DNA of 64,000 nt from Comamonadaceae bacterium OS-1 (GTDB lineage Bacteria > Pseudomonadota > Gammaproteobacteria > Burkholderiales > Burkholderiaceae_C). The translations under genes and the position numbers were made by a program. The notes under the pieces were generated by a model. The model had not been told where the DNA came from. It saw only the letters and a list, made by a program, of their open reading frames with translations, and searched no databases. The stretch lies in the NCBI GenBank assembly GCA_027923965.1, contig AP026969.1:4216001-4280000 (forward strand), written 5' to 3'. Within the stretch, counting starts at the first letter, position 1; each line of letters opens with the position of its first letter. Shown piece after piece: positions 30,196-38,577 of the stretch.

Positions 30196-30465
30196 CTATT
30201 GGCCTTCGCCGAACTTGTCGGCAATCAATGCGAGCAGTGCGTCCATGGCTTCCTGCTCCTGCGGGCCGTCGGTGTCGAGCACCACGGTGCTGCCGATACC
30301 AGCGGCCAGCATCATCACGCCCATGATGCTTTTGGCGTTGACACGGCGTTCGCCCCGGGCGATCCAGATCTCGCACGGGAAGCTGCCCGCCAGCTTGGTC
30401 AGTTTGGCGGAGGCGCGGGCGTGCAGGCCCAGTTTATTGTTGATGGTCGTGGAGGTTTGGATCAT
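30196..30465 (-). CDS. ptsH: PTS phosphocarrier protein HPr
   Basis: This 89-residue protein has His15 in LGLHARASAK (phosphorylated by EI) and Ser46 in NAKSIMGVMML (the site used by HPr kinase). ATG 30465 lies inside the end of the EIIA gene, a 32-base overlap. A longer frame would be wholly within EIIA. The presence of Ser46 fits betaproteobacteria that keep hprK elsewhere. Confidence 0.95.
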   Translation of the reverse strand: MIQTSTTINNKLGLHARASAKLTKLAGSFPCEIWIARGERRVNAKSIMGVMMLAAGIGSTVVLDTDGPQEQEAMDALLALIADKFGEGQ

Positions 30466-30877
30466 GCTTCTTGCGGGCCTGGTTCTGGGGTGCGGTGATG
30501 GCGACTTGCATGATGCCCTGCGTGCCGCCAATCAGCGCGCGGGCCACCAGGGCTTCCAGCGATTCATGCCGGTAGCTCACGGTGCGCAGCAGCATGGGCA
30601 GATTCACACCGGTGATCAGCTTGGAGCGGACCCCATCGACCAACTTTTGCGCCACATTGGAGGGCGTGGCACCGAACACGTCGCTCAGCACCAAAAACTG
30701 CCCGGAGCCCTGCTGGTCCATGGCGATACGGGCCATGGCAAAGGTTTCTTCGGGCGGGGTATGGGGTTGCACATCCAGTGCCACCACGCCGCTGGCGCAG
30801 TCGGGGAACACGTGCAGAGCGCATTCGCGCAGTGCGTGGGCCAGCGGGGCGTGGGCAATGATGAGAATACTGTTCAT
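30434..30877 (-). CDS. PTS EIIA component, mannose family
   Basis: This 147-residue protein has the EIIA-Man fold. The phosphorylated His9 is in ILIIAHAPLAHAL, and VLSDVFGATPSNVAQKLVDG forms the conserved core. The C-terminal Lys/His tail is extra. No EIIB or EIIC gene follows, so it cannot complete sugar uptake alone. In many betaproteobacteria this EIIA-HPr-EI set works in regulation. Confidence 0.92.
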   Translation of the reverse strand: MNSILIIAHAPLAHALRECALHVFPDCASGVVALDVQPHTPPEETFAMARIAMDQQGSGQFLVLSDVFGATPSNVAQKLVDGVRSKLITGVNLPMLLRTVSYRHESLEALVARALIGGTQGIMQVAITAPQNQARKKHDPNLHDHQQ

Positions 30878-30905
30878 GCGGGCTCAATTATGGGTGCGTA
30901 CAGGT

Positions 30906-31424
30906 TTACTCGAATTTCAGACCGGTAAAGAAAGTGTCCGCCGCGGCGCTATCGACTTTATCGGCCACCACCACCGCATTAAACAGGTCGATGCCATCGG
31001 GCCGGATACGGGCAAACCACAAGGCCTGGGCGCTGACCGGGCGACCGTCGGCACGCTGGCCCCGCACTGCCCAGCGCACGGCGAGCTGGCCACCCGGGAC
31101 ATCGAAGGGCTGCGGCTGCGGGTGGGCGGCATGCAGCGTGGCCAGCGTGGCCGCCTGCCAGCCCGCCAGCGCCGCACCGGCTTGCCGGGCATCGGCCAGG
31201 CGCACGTGGGACACGGCAAAGGTAGCCCCGGCGGCATCGCACCCCTGCATGTCCAGCGCCACCGTGGCACCGGCCATGGGCACGTCGCGCGTGGCGTGGT
31301 CGGGCTTGCAGGGCAACAGCATCTTCAGCGGGTGCGCCTCCGAGCGCACGGTGCGCCAGTTCAGCGCCGGGCTGCAGGCCACCAGCCCCGCCAGGGCCAG
31401 GCAGGTTAGGGGTCGAAGGCTCAA
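30906..31424 (-). CDS. Predicted lipoprotein, function unknown
   Basis: This 172-residue protein has a lipoprotein signal (LALAGLVAC, Cys17 as the lipidated residue). The mature part has a mixed alpha/beta pattern with two cysteines (LLPCKPDHA, DMQGCDAAG). I recognise no family. Its ATG overlaps the DUF4197 stop by four bases, and the PTS genes follow after 28 bases, so all may share a transcript. Confidence 0.7.
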   Translation of the reverse strand: MSLRPLTCLALAGLVACSPALNWRTVRSEAHPLKMLLPCKPDHATRDVPMAGATVALDMQGCDAAGATFAVSHVRLADARQAGAALAGWQAATLATLHAAHPQPQPFDVPGGQLAVRWAVRGQRADGRPVSAQALWFARIRPDGIDLFNAVVVADKVDSAAADTFFTGLKFE

Positions 31425-32116
31425 AACGTCGCGCCAAAAACCTTCTTCAGCACCGCGCTGCCGGTACCCACCGGGTCCTGGCGGATGGACTTTTCCTGCT
31501 CGCCAATCATGGTGTACAGGCCGTCCAGGGCTTTGCGGGTGATGTAGTCTTGGATGGACGCGTCTTCTTTTTTCACCAGTCCAAACGCGGCCGCCTTGCC
31601 GGCGAACTGGTTGTATTTTTCGGCCGCACCCACTTTTTCGGTGGATTTGGTGACCACCGGCAGGAACTTGGTGAACAGCGGCTCCCGGGTTTTGTCGGCA
31701 AAAAACGTGGTCATGGCGTTGTCGCCGCCGCTGAGGATGTTCTTGGCGTCGGTGAAGTTCATGCTCTTCACCGCGCCCACCAGCGCGTCTTTGGCCAGCG
31801 GCACAGCGGCTTCGGCGGCGCGGTTCATGCTGGTGATGAGTTCGTCCACGCGCTGGCCCTGACCCAGGTTTTTCAGCATCTTGGCTGCAGAATCCAGGTA
31901 GCCAGGCAAAGGAATGCGAACTTTTTCGTTGCCCAGGAATCCATCCGTCTGGCCCAACAGGCCGACAGCGGCCACGGCGGCTTTTTCCAGCGCAGCTTTC
32001 AGGCCCTGGTTGGCTTCCTTGTCGGTCAGGTCGGCCAGCGACAGGGCGTGGACCTGCTGGGCCGTAGCCAACACCAACGCGCCCAGCGCAACAGAATTAA
32101 AATGGCGACGATGCAT
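31421..32116 (-). CDS. DUF4197 periplasmic protein
   Basis: This is a 231-residue protein. An N-terminal export signal (RRHFNSVALGALVLA, cut near Ala24) is followed by DUF4197 helices: FLGNEKVRIPLPGYLDSAAK, MNFTDAKNILSGGDNAMTTF and the C-terminal ALDGLYTMIGEQEKSIRQDP. The family occurs widely in proteobacteria without known activity. The start lies only 14 bases from the divergent TlpA-like gene, so its promoter must lie inside that gene. Confidence 0.85.
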   Translation of the reverse strand: MHRRHFNSVALGALVLATAQQVHALSLADLTDKEANQGLKAALEKAAVAAVGLLGQTDGFLGNEKVRIPLPGYLDSAAKMLKNLGQGQRVDELITSMNRAAEAAVPLAKDALVGAVKSMNFTDAKNILSGGDNAMTTFFADKTREPLFTKFLPVVTKSTEKVGAAEKYNQFAGKAAAFGLVKKEDASIQDYITRKALDGLYTMIGEQEKSIRQDPVGTGSAVLKKVFGATF

Positions 32117-32130
32117 AGGAACCCCTTGGT

Positions 32131-32634
32131 ATGAAAAAAACGTTTGTAGCCGCCAGCGTAGCAGCCCTGCTGGCCCTGGGCTCGGGGGCCTATTATCTGA
32201 CCGCCAGCAGCGCCAACGCCGCCCCCATGGCCACCTATGTGCTGCTGGACGGCAGCCAGAAAACCACCGCCGACCTCAAGGGTCGCGTCACGCTGGTCAA
32301 CTTCTGGGCCACCAGCTGCGTCACCTGCGTAGGCGAAATGCCCAAGGTGATCGCCACCTACGACAAATACCACGCCCAGGGCTTTGACACCCTGGCGGTG
32401 GCCATGTCCTACGACCCGCCCAGCTACGTCATCAACTACGCGCAAACCCGCAAGCTGCCGTTTGACGTGGCCATCGACAACACCGGCGCCGCTGCCAACG
32501 CCTGGGGCCAGGTGCAACTGACCCCCACCACCTTCCTGGTCAACAAGCGCGGCGAGATCGTCAAGCGCTTTGTGGGCGAACCCGACTTTCCCGAACTGCA
32601 CAAGCTGATCGAAAAGCTGCTCAAAGAGGCCTGA
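32131..32634 (+). CDS. TlpA-family thiol-disulfide oxidoreductase
   Basis: This is a 167-residue exported thioredoxin-fold protein with a signal peptide in the first about 30 residues. The active site is WATSCVTCVGEMPK (CVTC), and the cis-Pro region is QLTPTTFLVNKRGEIV. TlpA-like proteins reduce disulfides in the periplasm, for example during cytochrome c maturation. The partner is unknown. AGGAA lies upstream of the ATG. An R1 repeat follows its stop. Confidence 0.9.
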   Translation: MKKTFVAASVAALLALGSGAYYLTASSANAAPMATYVLLDGSQKTTADLKGRVTLVNFWATSCVTCVGEMPKVIATYDKYHAQGFDTLAVAMSYDPPSYVINYAQTRKLPFDVAIDNTGAAANAWGQVQLTPTTFLVNKRGEIVKRFVGEPDFPELHKLIEKLLKEA

Positions 32635-32647
32635 TTCCGGATTGATA

Positions 32648-32704
32648 AGAAATAAGCCTCCCGTGCTTACTCCATCAGCACGGGCAGCTATAAAAAAAAT
32701 AGCA
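32648..32704 (-). repeat. R1 repeat, copy 7
   Basis: Minus-strand reading GCTATTTTTTTTATAGC, TGCCCGTGCTGATGG, AGTAAGCACGGGAGGC. Both hairpins are intact, with first stem 32687-32691 paired with 32699-32703. Confidence 0.8.
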
Positions 32705-32776
32705 GCGCCAAATTCTGCCCCCTTCAGTGCGCGACTGCCCTAAACTGGCGCCGTCGCAGCCCGCCCCCGCACCGCC

Positions 32777-33274
32777 TTGAACACCCCAGAGATCGCATCC
32801 GTTGCCTTGCTCACGCCCACCCGGCCTGAGGAACTCGATGCCACCCGTGCCATTTTTCAGGAATACGCCGACCAACTGGGCGTGGACCTGTGTTTCCAGT
32901 CGTTTGACACCGAGCTGGCCACCCTGCCCGGCGACTACGCCGCCCCGCGCGGCACGCTGCTGCTGGCCCTGGTGGACGGCGCGCTGGCCGGTTGCTGCGC
33001 CCTGCGCCCGCTGGACAACGTGGACTACGCCAACGCCAGCGAAATGAAGCGCCTGTATGTGCGCAAGGCCTTTCGCGGCTTCGGCCTGGGCCGCCAGCTG
33101 GTCGAAGCCGCCCTGGACGCCGCCCGCGCTGCCGGTTACGACTGCGTGCTGCTCGACACCCTGGTCGATATGGAGGCTGCCCGCGCGCTCTACGAAGACC
33201 TGGGCTTTGCCGAGGTGCCGCCCTACTACCACAACCCTATCGCCGGCGCGCACTACCTGAAGGCCGACATTTAA
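32777..33274 (+). CDS. GNAT-family acetyltransferase
   Basis: This 165-residue protein has the GNAT core: MKRLYVRKAFRGFGLGRQLV binds acetyl-CoA (R/Q-x-x-G-x-G/A type), and AARALYEDLGFAEVPPYYHN follows. The acceptor cannot be deduced. The start is a TTG without a clear ribosome site; no ATG lies upstream in frame close by. Confidence 0.85.
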   Translation: MNTPEIASVALLTPTRPEELDATRAIFQEYADQLGVDLCFQSFDTELATLPGDYAAPRGTLLLALVDGALAGCCALRPLDNVDYANASEMKRLYVRKAFRGFGLGRQLVEAALDAARAAGYDCVLLDTLVDMEAARALYEDLGFAEVPPYYHNPIAGAHYLKADI

Positions 33275-33365
33275 AACCCCTTGGCAGCTATTTCCGCGGT
33301 TACAGCAGACGGCCCCGTATTAATATCCGTCCACAATTTGTAACTTCTCCCTACACGGTCTGCCC

Positions 33366-33965
33366 ATGCGCTCCTTTTTCTGCCTGACCCCGCTGCTGTG
33401 TGCCGCCCTGCCGGTGCTGGCGGCCACGGTGCAAGTGCAAATGCAAGACGGCGCAGGCCAGCCCCTGCCCGGCGCGGTGGTGTACCTGGAGTCCAAAGAC
33501 GCGGCGGCGGCGGCCAAACCCCTGCAAGGAGCCGAGGTGGCCCAGGCCGCCCGGCAGTTTGACCCGCAGGTGCGCGTGGTCACGGTGGGCACGGCGGTGC
33601 AGTTCCCCAACCACGACACGGTGCGCCACCAGGTGTATTCGTTCTCGGACACCAAGCGCTTCGAGCTCAAGCTCTACGCCGGCACCACCGCCAGCCCGGT
33701 GGTGTTCGACAAGCCCGGCATCGCCGTACTGGGCTGCAACATCCACGACAACATGGTGGCCTGGGTTGTCGTCGTGCCCACGCCCTACTTTGGCAGCAGC
33801 GGCCCCGACGGCAAGCTCAGCCTGGACAACGTACCGGCGGGCAACTACCGCCTGCGCACCTGGCACACCCGCCTGCCGGTGGGCACGCCCGCGCTGGACC
33901 AGGCCGTGACGGTGCCTGCCACCGGTGCCACGGTGGCTGTGCGGATGGCCGGACTGGCTCCATGA
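33366..33965 (+). CDS. Exported cupredoxin-like protein
   Basis: This is a 199-residue protein. A signal peptide (FFCLTPLLCAALPVLA) is followed by a cupredoxin-like fold. Probable copper ligands are His in FPNHDTVRHQVYSFS, then Cys, His and Met in VLGCNIHDNMV, the type I spacing of plastocyanin-like proteins. A carboxypeptidase-regulatory-like beta segment (YRLRTWHTRLP) ends it. The stop overlaps the start of the GGDEF/EAL gene by four bases (ATGA), so the two are translated together. It may bind copper or quinone compounds and modulate the sensor. Function is inferred. Confidence 0.8.
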   Translation: MRSFFCLTPLLCAALPVLAATVQVQMQDGAGQPLPGAVVYLESKDAAAAAKPLQGAEVAQAARQFDPQVRVVTVGTAVQFPNHDTVRHQVYSFSDTKRFELKLYAGTTASPVVFDKPGIAVLGCNIHDNMVAWVVVVPTPYFGSSGPDGKLSLDNVPAGNYRLRTWHTRLPVGTPALDQAVTVPATGATVAVRMAGLAP

Positions 33966-36388
33966 CCTGGCGCGTGCTGCAGCGCCTGCACATGGGCGGC
34001 TGGCGGCTATCTACCCGCATCGTGGTGTGGTCGCTGCTGCTGCTGATGCTGGTGCAAACCGTAGGCTACTGGGTGGTGCGCCAAAGCATCGAAAGCAACG
34101 CACGCGACCTGGTCACTGCCGAATTGCAACGTGGCCAAAGCATCTGGCTCGGCCTGCTGGAACAAAACGCCGCCAAACTTCGCCAGGGTGCCGCGCTGAT
34201 ATCGGGCGACTTTGGTTTTAACGCCGCGGTAGCGGACATGCACAAAGAGAGCGAGAAAGGCGCCGCGAACGACAAGGACATCCTTGTGGAAACGATCCGG
34301 GATGTACTGGACACCCAGGGTGAGCGCATCGGCCCGACCGTCATCACCGCCCTGCTCGATCCCCAACTCCAACTGATCGCCAGCAACCGCACGCCCGCCG
34401 CCAAGGACGTGATCGACGTGCTGCCCCACATCGTCTCCCCCCTGGCGAACAGCAAACTGGTCACCAAGGTCACGCTGGTAGGCGACACGGCCTACCAGTT
34501 TGTGCTGGTCAAAATGCGCGCCCCACTGGCAGAGTCGGTGCTGGTCGGTTTCCGCATCGACCAAGCCATGGCGGTGGCCATGAAGGACATATCCGGCCTG
34601 GATGTTGTGGTGCTGACCCGGGAAACACCCGACCAGGTACCGCACATCAGCCTGACGACCCTGCTGCCAAAGGAAGACCTGGCAGACCTGCAAAGACCAG
34701 ACCGCAGGGTCAATGAGATGGATAAAGGCGGCGACACCCTGGTGACACAAACGATCGACCTGCAGGCGGTAACCGGAAGTGCGCAAACGGTGCTGCTGCG
34801 CTCACTCAGCCAACTGCTGGCCCCTTACGAAGAATTGAAAAAAACCATGTGGTGGATTACTGCCTTGGGCCTGCTGCTGTTTGGCCTGGGCAGCACCCTG
34901 GCGGCACGCAGCGTGACCCAGCCCCTGCGCTCACTGGCCGACGACGCGACACGGCTGGGCGATGGCGAATACGGCCAGCCCGTGCACCACACCGAGCGGC
35001 GCGACGAAATCGGCGATCTGGCCAAGGCCTTTGACCAGATGCGCAACGACATTGCCGACGATAAAACCCAGATCGAAAGACTGGCCTACTGGGACGACCT
35101 GACCCGGCTGCCCAACCGGCTGAACTTTCGCCGACTGCTGAAGATAGAAATGGACCAGCGGCCCGCCCACGGCCATGCCCCGCAGCCCCCGCTGGCCGTC
35201 ATCACCCTCAACCTGGACCGCTTCAAGCACGTCAACGACATCCTCGGCTATGCCGAGGGCGACCAACTGCTCAAGGCGGTCGCCACCCGCCTGCTGGACT
35301 GCGTGGGCGACAAGCAGGCGCTGGTGGCCCGCCTGGGGGGCGACGAGTTTTCGGTGCTGCTGCACCACGCCGATGCCGAGGCCGCCCTGCAGGTGGCCCA
35401 TGCCATTGCCACCGCGTTTGTCGCCCCGTTCAAGGCGGCCGACCAGCCGGTGGACCTGAACGCCAGCATGGGCATCGCCTGCTGGCCGCAGGACGCACAG
35501 GAGCTGGACACCCTGCTGGGCCGAGCCGAGGTGGCCATGTACGTGGCCAAGCGCAAAAACACCGGCTTCCAGCGCTACGACCCGGCGCTCGACTCGTCCA
35601 GCAAGCAAACCCTGTCCCTGCTGTCGGAGCTGCGCCGCGCGGTAGAGCACAACCAGCTGCGGCTGTTTTTGCAGCCCAAGATCGCACTCGCCACCGGCCA
35701 GGTCATTGCCGCCGAAGCCCTGGTGCGCTGGGAGCACCCGGAGCGCGGCCTGGTGCCGCCCGACAGCTTCATCCCGTTTGCCGAGCAAACCGGTTTTGTG
35801 CGCCAGCTCACCCTGTGGATGTTCAACGAGGCCGCCCGCCAGTGGGCCGGGCTGCAACTGCCCGGGCAGCCCTTGCGCATCTCCGTCAACCTGTCCACCC
35901 GTGACCTGATGGCGCTGGACTTCCCGGACGCGCTGGACACGCTGCTGGCCAAGCACAGCGTGGCTCCCGAGGGCTTCTGCCTGGAGATCACCGAAAGCGC
36001 CATCATGGACGACCCGCTGCGCGCCGAAGGCACGCTGAACCGCCTGTCCGAGCGCGGCTTCAAGCTCAGCATCGACGACTTCGGCACCGGCTACTCGTCC
36101 CTGGCCTACCTCAAGCGCCTGCCGGTGGACGAGCTGAAAATCGACAAATCCTTTGTGATGGGCATGGAGCGCGACCCGGACGATGCCAAGATCGTGCGCT
36201 CCACCATCGACCTGGCCCACACCATGGACCTGAGCGTGGTGGCCGAAGGGGTGGAAAACCAGGCCATCTGGAATCTGCTGCGCGAGCAGGGCTGCGACGA
36301 AGCCCAGGGCTACCACATGAGCCGGCCACTGCCGGTGGAGAAGTTCAAGGAATGGCGCGAACGCTGGGCCGAACGGGCGGAAATTTGA
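33962..36388 (+). CDS. Membrane sensor with HAMP, GGDEF and EAL domains
   Basis: This is an 808-residue protein. Membrane helix 1 is near 22-42 (VVWSLLLLMLVQTVGYWVV). A periplasmic sensing region spans about 43-295, helix 2 is near 297-318, and HAMP covers about 319-365. The GGDEF domain has an intact ARLGGDEFSVLL near 457. The EAL domain has an intact AAEALVRWEHP near 585 and DDFGTGYSSLAYLKRLP near 705. Both catalytic signatures are complete, so it could make and degrade c-di-GMP. The RxxD inhibitory site is not evident. It is coupled to the cupredoxin-like gene upstream, and its stop lies at the edge of an R2 repeat. Confidence 0.93.
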   Translation: MTWRVLQRLHMGGWRLSTRIVVWSLLLLMLVQTVGYWVVRQSIESNARDLVTAELQRGQSIWLGLLEQNAAKLRQGAALISGDFGFNAAVADMHKESEKGAANDKDILVETIRDVLDTQGERIGPTVITALLDPQLQLIASNRTPAAKDVIDVLPHIVSPLANSKLVTKVTLVGDTAYQFVLVKMRAPLAESVLVGFRIDQAMAVAMKDISGLDVVVLTRETPDQVPHISLTTLLPKEDLADLQRPDRRVNEMDKGGDTLVTQTIDLQAVTGSAQTVLLRSLSQLLAPYEELKKTMWWITALGLLLFGLGSTLAARSVTQPLRSLADDATRLGDGEYGQPVHHTERRDEIGDLAKAFDQMRNDIADDKTQIERLAYWDDLTRLPNRLNFRRLLKIEMDQRPAHGHAPQPPLAVITLNLDRFKHVNDILGYAEGDQLLKAVATRLLDCVGDKQALVARLGGDEFSVLLHHADAEAALQVAHAIATAFVAPFKAADQPVDLNASMGIACWPQDAQELDTLLGRAEVAMYVAKRKNTGFQRYDPALDSSSKQTLSLLSELRRAVEHNQLRLFLQPKIALATGQVIAAEALVRWEHPERGLVPPDSFIPFAEQTGFVRQLTLWMFNEAARQWAGLQLPGQPLRISVNLSTRDLMALDFPDALDTLLAKHSVAPEGFCLEITESAIMDDPLRAEGTLNRLSERGFKLSIDDFGTGYSSLAYLKRLPVDELKIDKSFVMGMERDPDDAKIVRSTIDLAHTMDLSVVAEGVENQAIWNLLREQGCDEAQGYHMSRPLPVEKFKEWRERWAERAEI

Positions 36389-36481
36389 CTCACCCCCAGG
36401 CTACAGTGCTGCGCATCTTCCTCCAACCCCCTTGCAGGGGGCAACACCAGCAGCCTGGCAAAGCCAGTTCTGCGGTGTTTC
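36387..36481 (+). repeat. R2 dispersed repeat, copy B
   Basis: Starts at the GGDEF/EAL stop codon with ACTCACCCCCAGGCTACAGT, then CCCCCTTGCAGGGGGCAACA, CCTGGCAAAGCCAG and TTCTGCGGTGTTTC. It matches copy A block by block with scattered substitutions. Confidence 0.85.
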
Positions 36482-36581
36482 TGGACGGCGTGCGTTCTGT
36501 CTGCAAGCAAATGTGACGTAACGCAAAATCCCCCCCAGCGCAGCACCCCGCCGCGCACAACCCCTGGAATCCCCCGACCCC

Positions 36582-36803
36582 ATGAATGCCCTCAAACTCG
36601 TCGCCGTCACCCTCATCGCCGCAGGCGTGCTCGCCCTGGTCTACGGCAGCTTTAGCTACACCAAGGACACCACCGCCGTCAAAATCGGGCCGCTGGAGCT
36701 GTCGGTGAAAGAAAAGGAAACCGTGAACGTGCCGGTCTGGGCCGGTGTGGGCGCGATTGTGGTGGGCGGCCTGCTGCTGGCTTTTGGCAGCAAAAAGGGG
36801 TGA
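36582..36803 (+). CDS. DUF3185 small inner-membrane protein
   Basis: This 73-residue protein has two membrane helices (LVAVTLIAAGVLALVYGSF and WAGVGAIVVGGLLLAFG) joined by a polar loop with KIGPLELSVKEKETV. This matches the DUF3185 family of small proteobacterial membrane proteins, whose function is unknown. Confidence 0.8.
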   Translation: MNALKLVAVTLIAAGVLALVYGSFSYTKDTTAVKIGPLELSVKEKETVNVPVWAGVGAIVVGGLLLAFGSKKG

Positions 36804-36812
36804 ATTTCGGCG

Positions 36813-36870
36813 CTTGCTATTGAATCAGTAGCTGCTCATGCTGATGGAATCAGCACGGGCAGCCTGAAAA
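36813..36870 (+). repeat. R1 repeat, copy 8
   Basis: TTGCTATTGAATCAGTAGC, then TGCTCATGCTGATGGAATCA, GCACGGGCAGCC and TGAAAA. Lies between the DUF3185 gene and the convergent DMT gene, touching the latter's stop end. Confidence 0.8.
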
Positions 36871-36873
36871 GCA

Positions 36874-37818
36874 TCAAACTTTGACCGGCTGGGCCACCGC
36901 CCCCGGCTGGCGGTTCACCAGCACAATGCCCGCCCCCACCAGGGCCATGGCGCCCAGCAGCCCCACCGATAGCGGTTCGCCCAGCCACCAGGCACTGAAC
37001 AGCAGGGCGAACACCGGGGTCAAAAACACAAACACCGACATCCGCGTGGCCGGGTAGCGGCCCAGCATCCACATCCAGGCCAGGTAGCTCACAAAGCCGC
37101 CCACCAGCCCCTGCAGCAGCAGCGAGCCGGTGGCAAAGCCGCTGAAGTGAAAGCTCCACGGCTCGCCCAGCGCCCAGGACACCAGCGGCAGCGTGGCGGC
37201 GCTCACACCCACCTGGTAGAGCAGCTGCTTCTCGGGCGGCACCCGAGCAAACGCCGTGGTGCGGATCACCACCGTGGTCAGCCCCCACATCAGCCCGGCC
37301 AGCAGGCCCAGCGCGTCACCGAACCAGCCCAGCGGATACGCGTTGCCCGCCGGGTGGCGGAACAAACCCTCGCCCATGGCCAGCGCCAGGCCCGCGAATG
37401 CGCAGCCCAGGCCCAGCCACTGCCCGCCGCGCAGCCGCTCGCCGAGGATGAAGCGCGGCAGCAGCAGCGCCACCCAGAACGGCGCGCTGTACAAAAACAC
37501 CGTCAAGCGCGAGGCCAGGGTGTACTGCAGCCCGGCGTGGATGCAGGCGAATTCCGCCGCAAACAGCAGCCCGGCCAGCAGCCCGAAGCGCCAGGCCCCC
37601 GCCGGTTCGGCCGCAAACCCCAGCCGCACGCCGCGCCAGCGGCACCACAGCGCCACCGCCACGCTGGACACCGCAAACCGCACACAGGCCTGGAACACCG
37701 GCGGCACCTCGGCCATGGTGGCCTTCACCAGCGTCTGCTGGAAGCCCCAGAACATGCAGCACACCAGCAGCAAGGCGATGGCGAGGGGGTCGAGCTGGGT
37801 TTTGCGGAGGGTGGGCAT
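36874..37818 (-). CDS. DMT-superfamily (EamA) transporter
   Basis: This is a 314-residue membrane protein with ten predicted helices in two EamA repeats (WGFQQTLVKATMAEVPPVFQ in the first, LLAGLMWGLTTVVIRTTAFA in the second). The family exports metabolites or amino acids. The substrate is not predictable. It is divergent from the LysE-type gene. Confidence 0.88.
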   Translation of the reverse strand: MPTLRKTQLDPLAIALLLVCCMFWGFQQTLVKATMAEVPPVFQACVRFAVSSVAVALWCRWRGVRLGFAAEPAGAWRFGLLAGLLFAAEFACIHAGLQYTLASRLTVFLYSAPFWVALLLPRFILGERLRGGQWLGLGCAFAGLALAMGEGLFRHPAGNAYPLGWFGDALGLLAGLMWGLTTVVIRTTAFARVPPEKQLLYQVGVSAATLPLVSWALGEPWSFHFSGFATGSLLLQGLVGGFVSYLAWMWMLGRYPATRMSVFVFLTPVFALLFSAWWLGEPLSVGLLGAMALVGAGIVLVNRQPGAVAQPVKV

Positions 37819-37884
37819 GCGGGAATTATCGGTGCCCCCACCCAGCGCATAATTTGGCCGCGCACCCTATCCAAAAGGTTTTTT

Positions 37885-38511
37885 ATGCCATCCATCGACA
37901 CCTGCCTCGCCTTCTTCGCCCTGGTTTTCATGCTGGGTTTTGCGCCCGGGCCGGACAATATTTTTGTGATGATGCAGTCGGTCACCCAGGGCCGCACAGC
38001 CGGGCTGGTGGCCATGCTGGGCATGTGCCTGGGCCTGGCGGTGCACACCCTGGCGGTGGCGCTGGGCCTGGCGGCGGTATTTGCGGCATCGGCCACGGCG
38101 TTTACCGTGCTGAAAGTGGTGGGCGCGCTCTACCTGGCGTACCTGGCCTGGCAGGCTTTTCGCGCCCCGGTGGGCACCCTGGCGGCCCCGGTGGAGCAGC
38201 AACCCGACCTGCGCCGCATCTTCCTGCGCGGCTGGGTGATGAACCTGACCAACCCCAAAATCGTGTTCTTCTTTCTGGCCCTGCTACCGCAGTTTGTGCA
38301 CGCCGAGCGCGGCCCCATCGCCACGCAAATTGGTGTGCTGGGTGCCATCTTCATAGCCTCCACGTTGATCACCTTTGGCGCCATCGCCTGGTTCAGCGCC
38401 ACCGTCAGCACCCGGCTGCGCCGCTCGCCCGCGGCCCAGCTGTGGCTGAACCGCATGGCGGGCACGGTGTTTCTGGGCATGGCGGCGCGCCTGGCCATGG
38501 CCGACCGCTGA
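37885..38511 (+). CDS. LysE/RhtB-family amino-acid exporter
   Basis: This is a 208-residue membrane protein. The LysE/RhtB signature GFAPGPDNIFVMMQSVTQG sits in the first loop, LYLAYLAWQAFRAP follows, then NLTNPKIVFFFLALLPQFV. It has six predicted helices. ATG 37885, seven bases after AAAGG, is the real start. The open frame upstream is antisense to the DMT gene. Family members export basic or neutral amino acids. Confidence 0.92.
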   Translation: MPSIDTCLAFFALVFMLGFAPGPDNIFVMMQSVTQGRTAGLVAMLGMCLGLAVHTLAVALGLAAVFAASATAFTVLKVVGALYLAYLAWQAFRAPVGTLAAPVEQQPDLRRIFLRGWVMNLTNPKIVFFFLALLPQFVHAERGPIATQIGVLGAIFIASTLITFGAIAWFSATVSTRLRRSPAAQLWLNRMAGTVFLGMAARLAMADR

Positions 38512-38515
38512 ACCT

Positions 38516-38574
38516 TTTGCTACCTAAAAAGTAGCTTCTTACGCTCACCGCATAAGCACAGGCGGCCTAAATGG
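38516..38574 (+). repeat. R1 repeat, copy 9
   Basis: TTTTGCTACCTAAAAAGTAG, CTTCTTACGCTCACCGCATA and AGCACAGGCGGCCTAAAT, fully canonical. Lies between two convergent genes and ends four bases before the DUF599 stop. Confidence 0.85.
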
Positions 38575-38577
38575 CTC

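Noticed and set aside
33283..33325. Possible decayed R1 copy after the GNAT gene (GGCAGCTATTTCCGCGGTTA, GCAGACGGCC)
   Set aside because: First stem lost and second hairpin not pairable. Could be chance.
37147..37884. N-terminal extension of the LysE-type exporter frame
   Set aside because: Lies antisense to the DMT transporter; the ATG at 37885 has a ribosome site and begins the family sequence.
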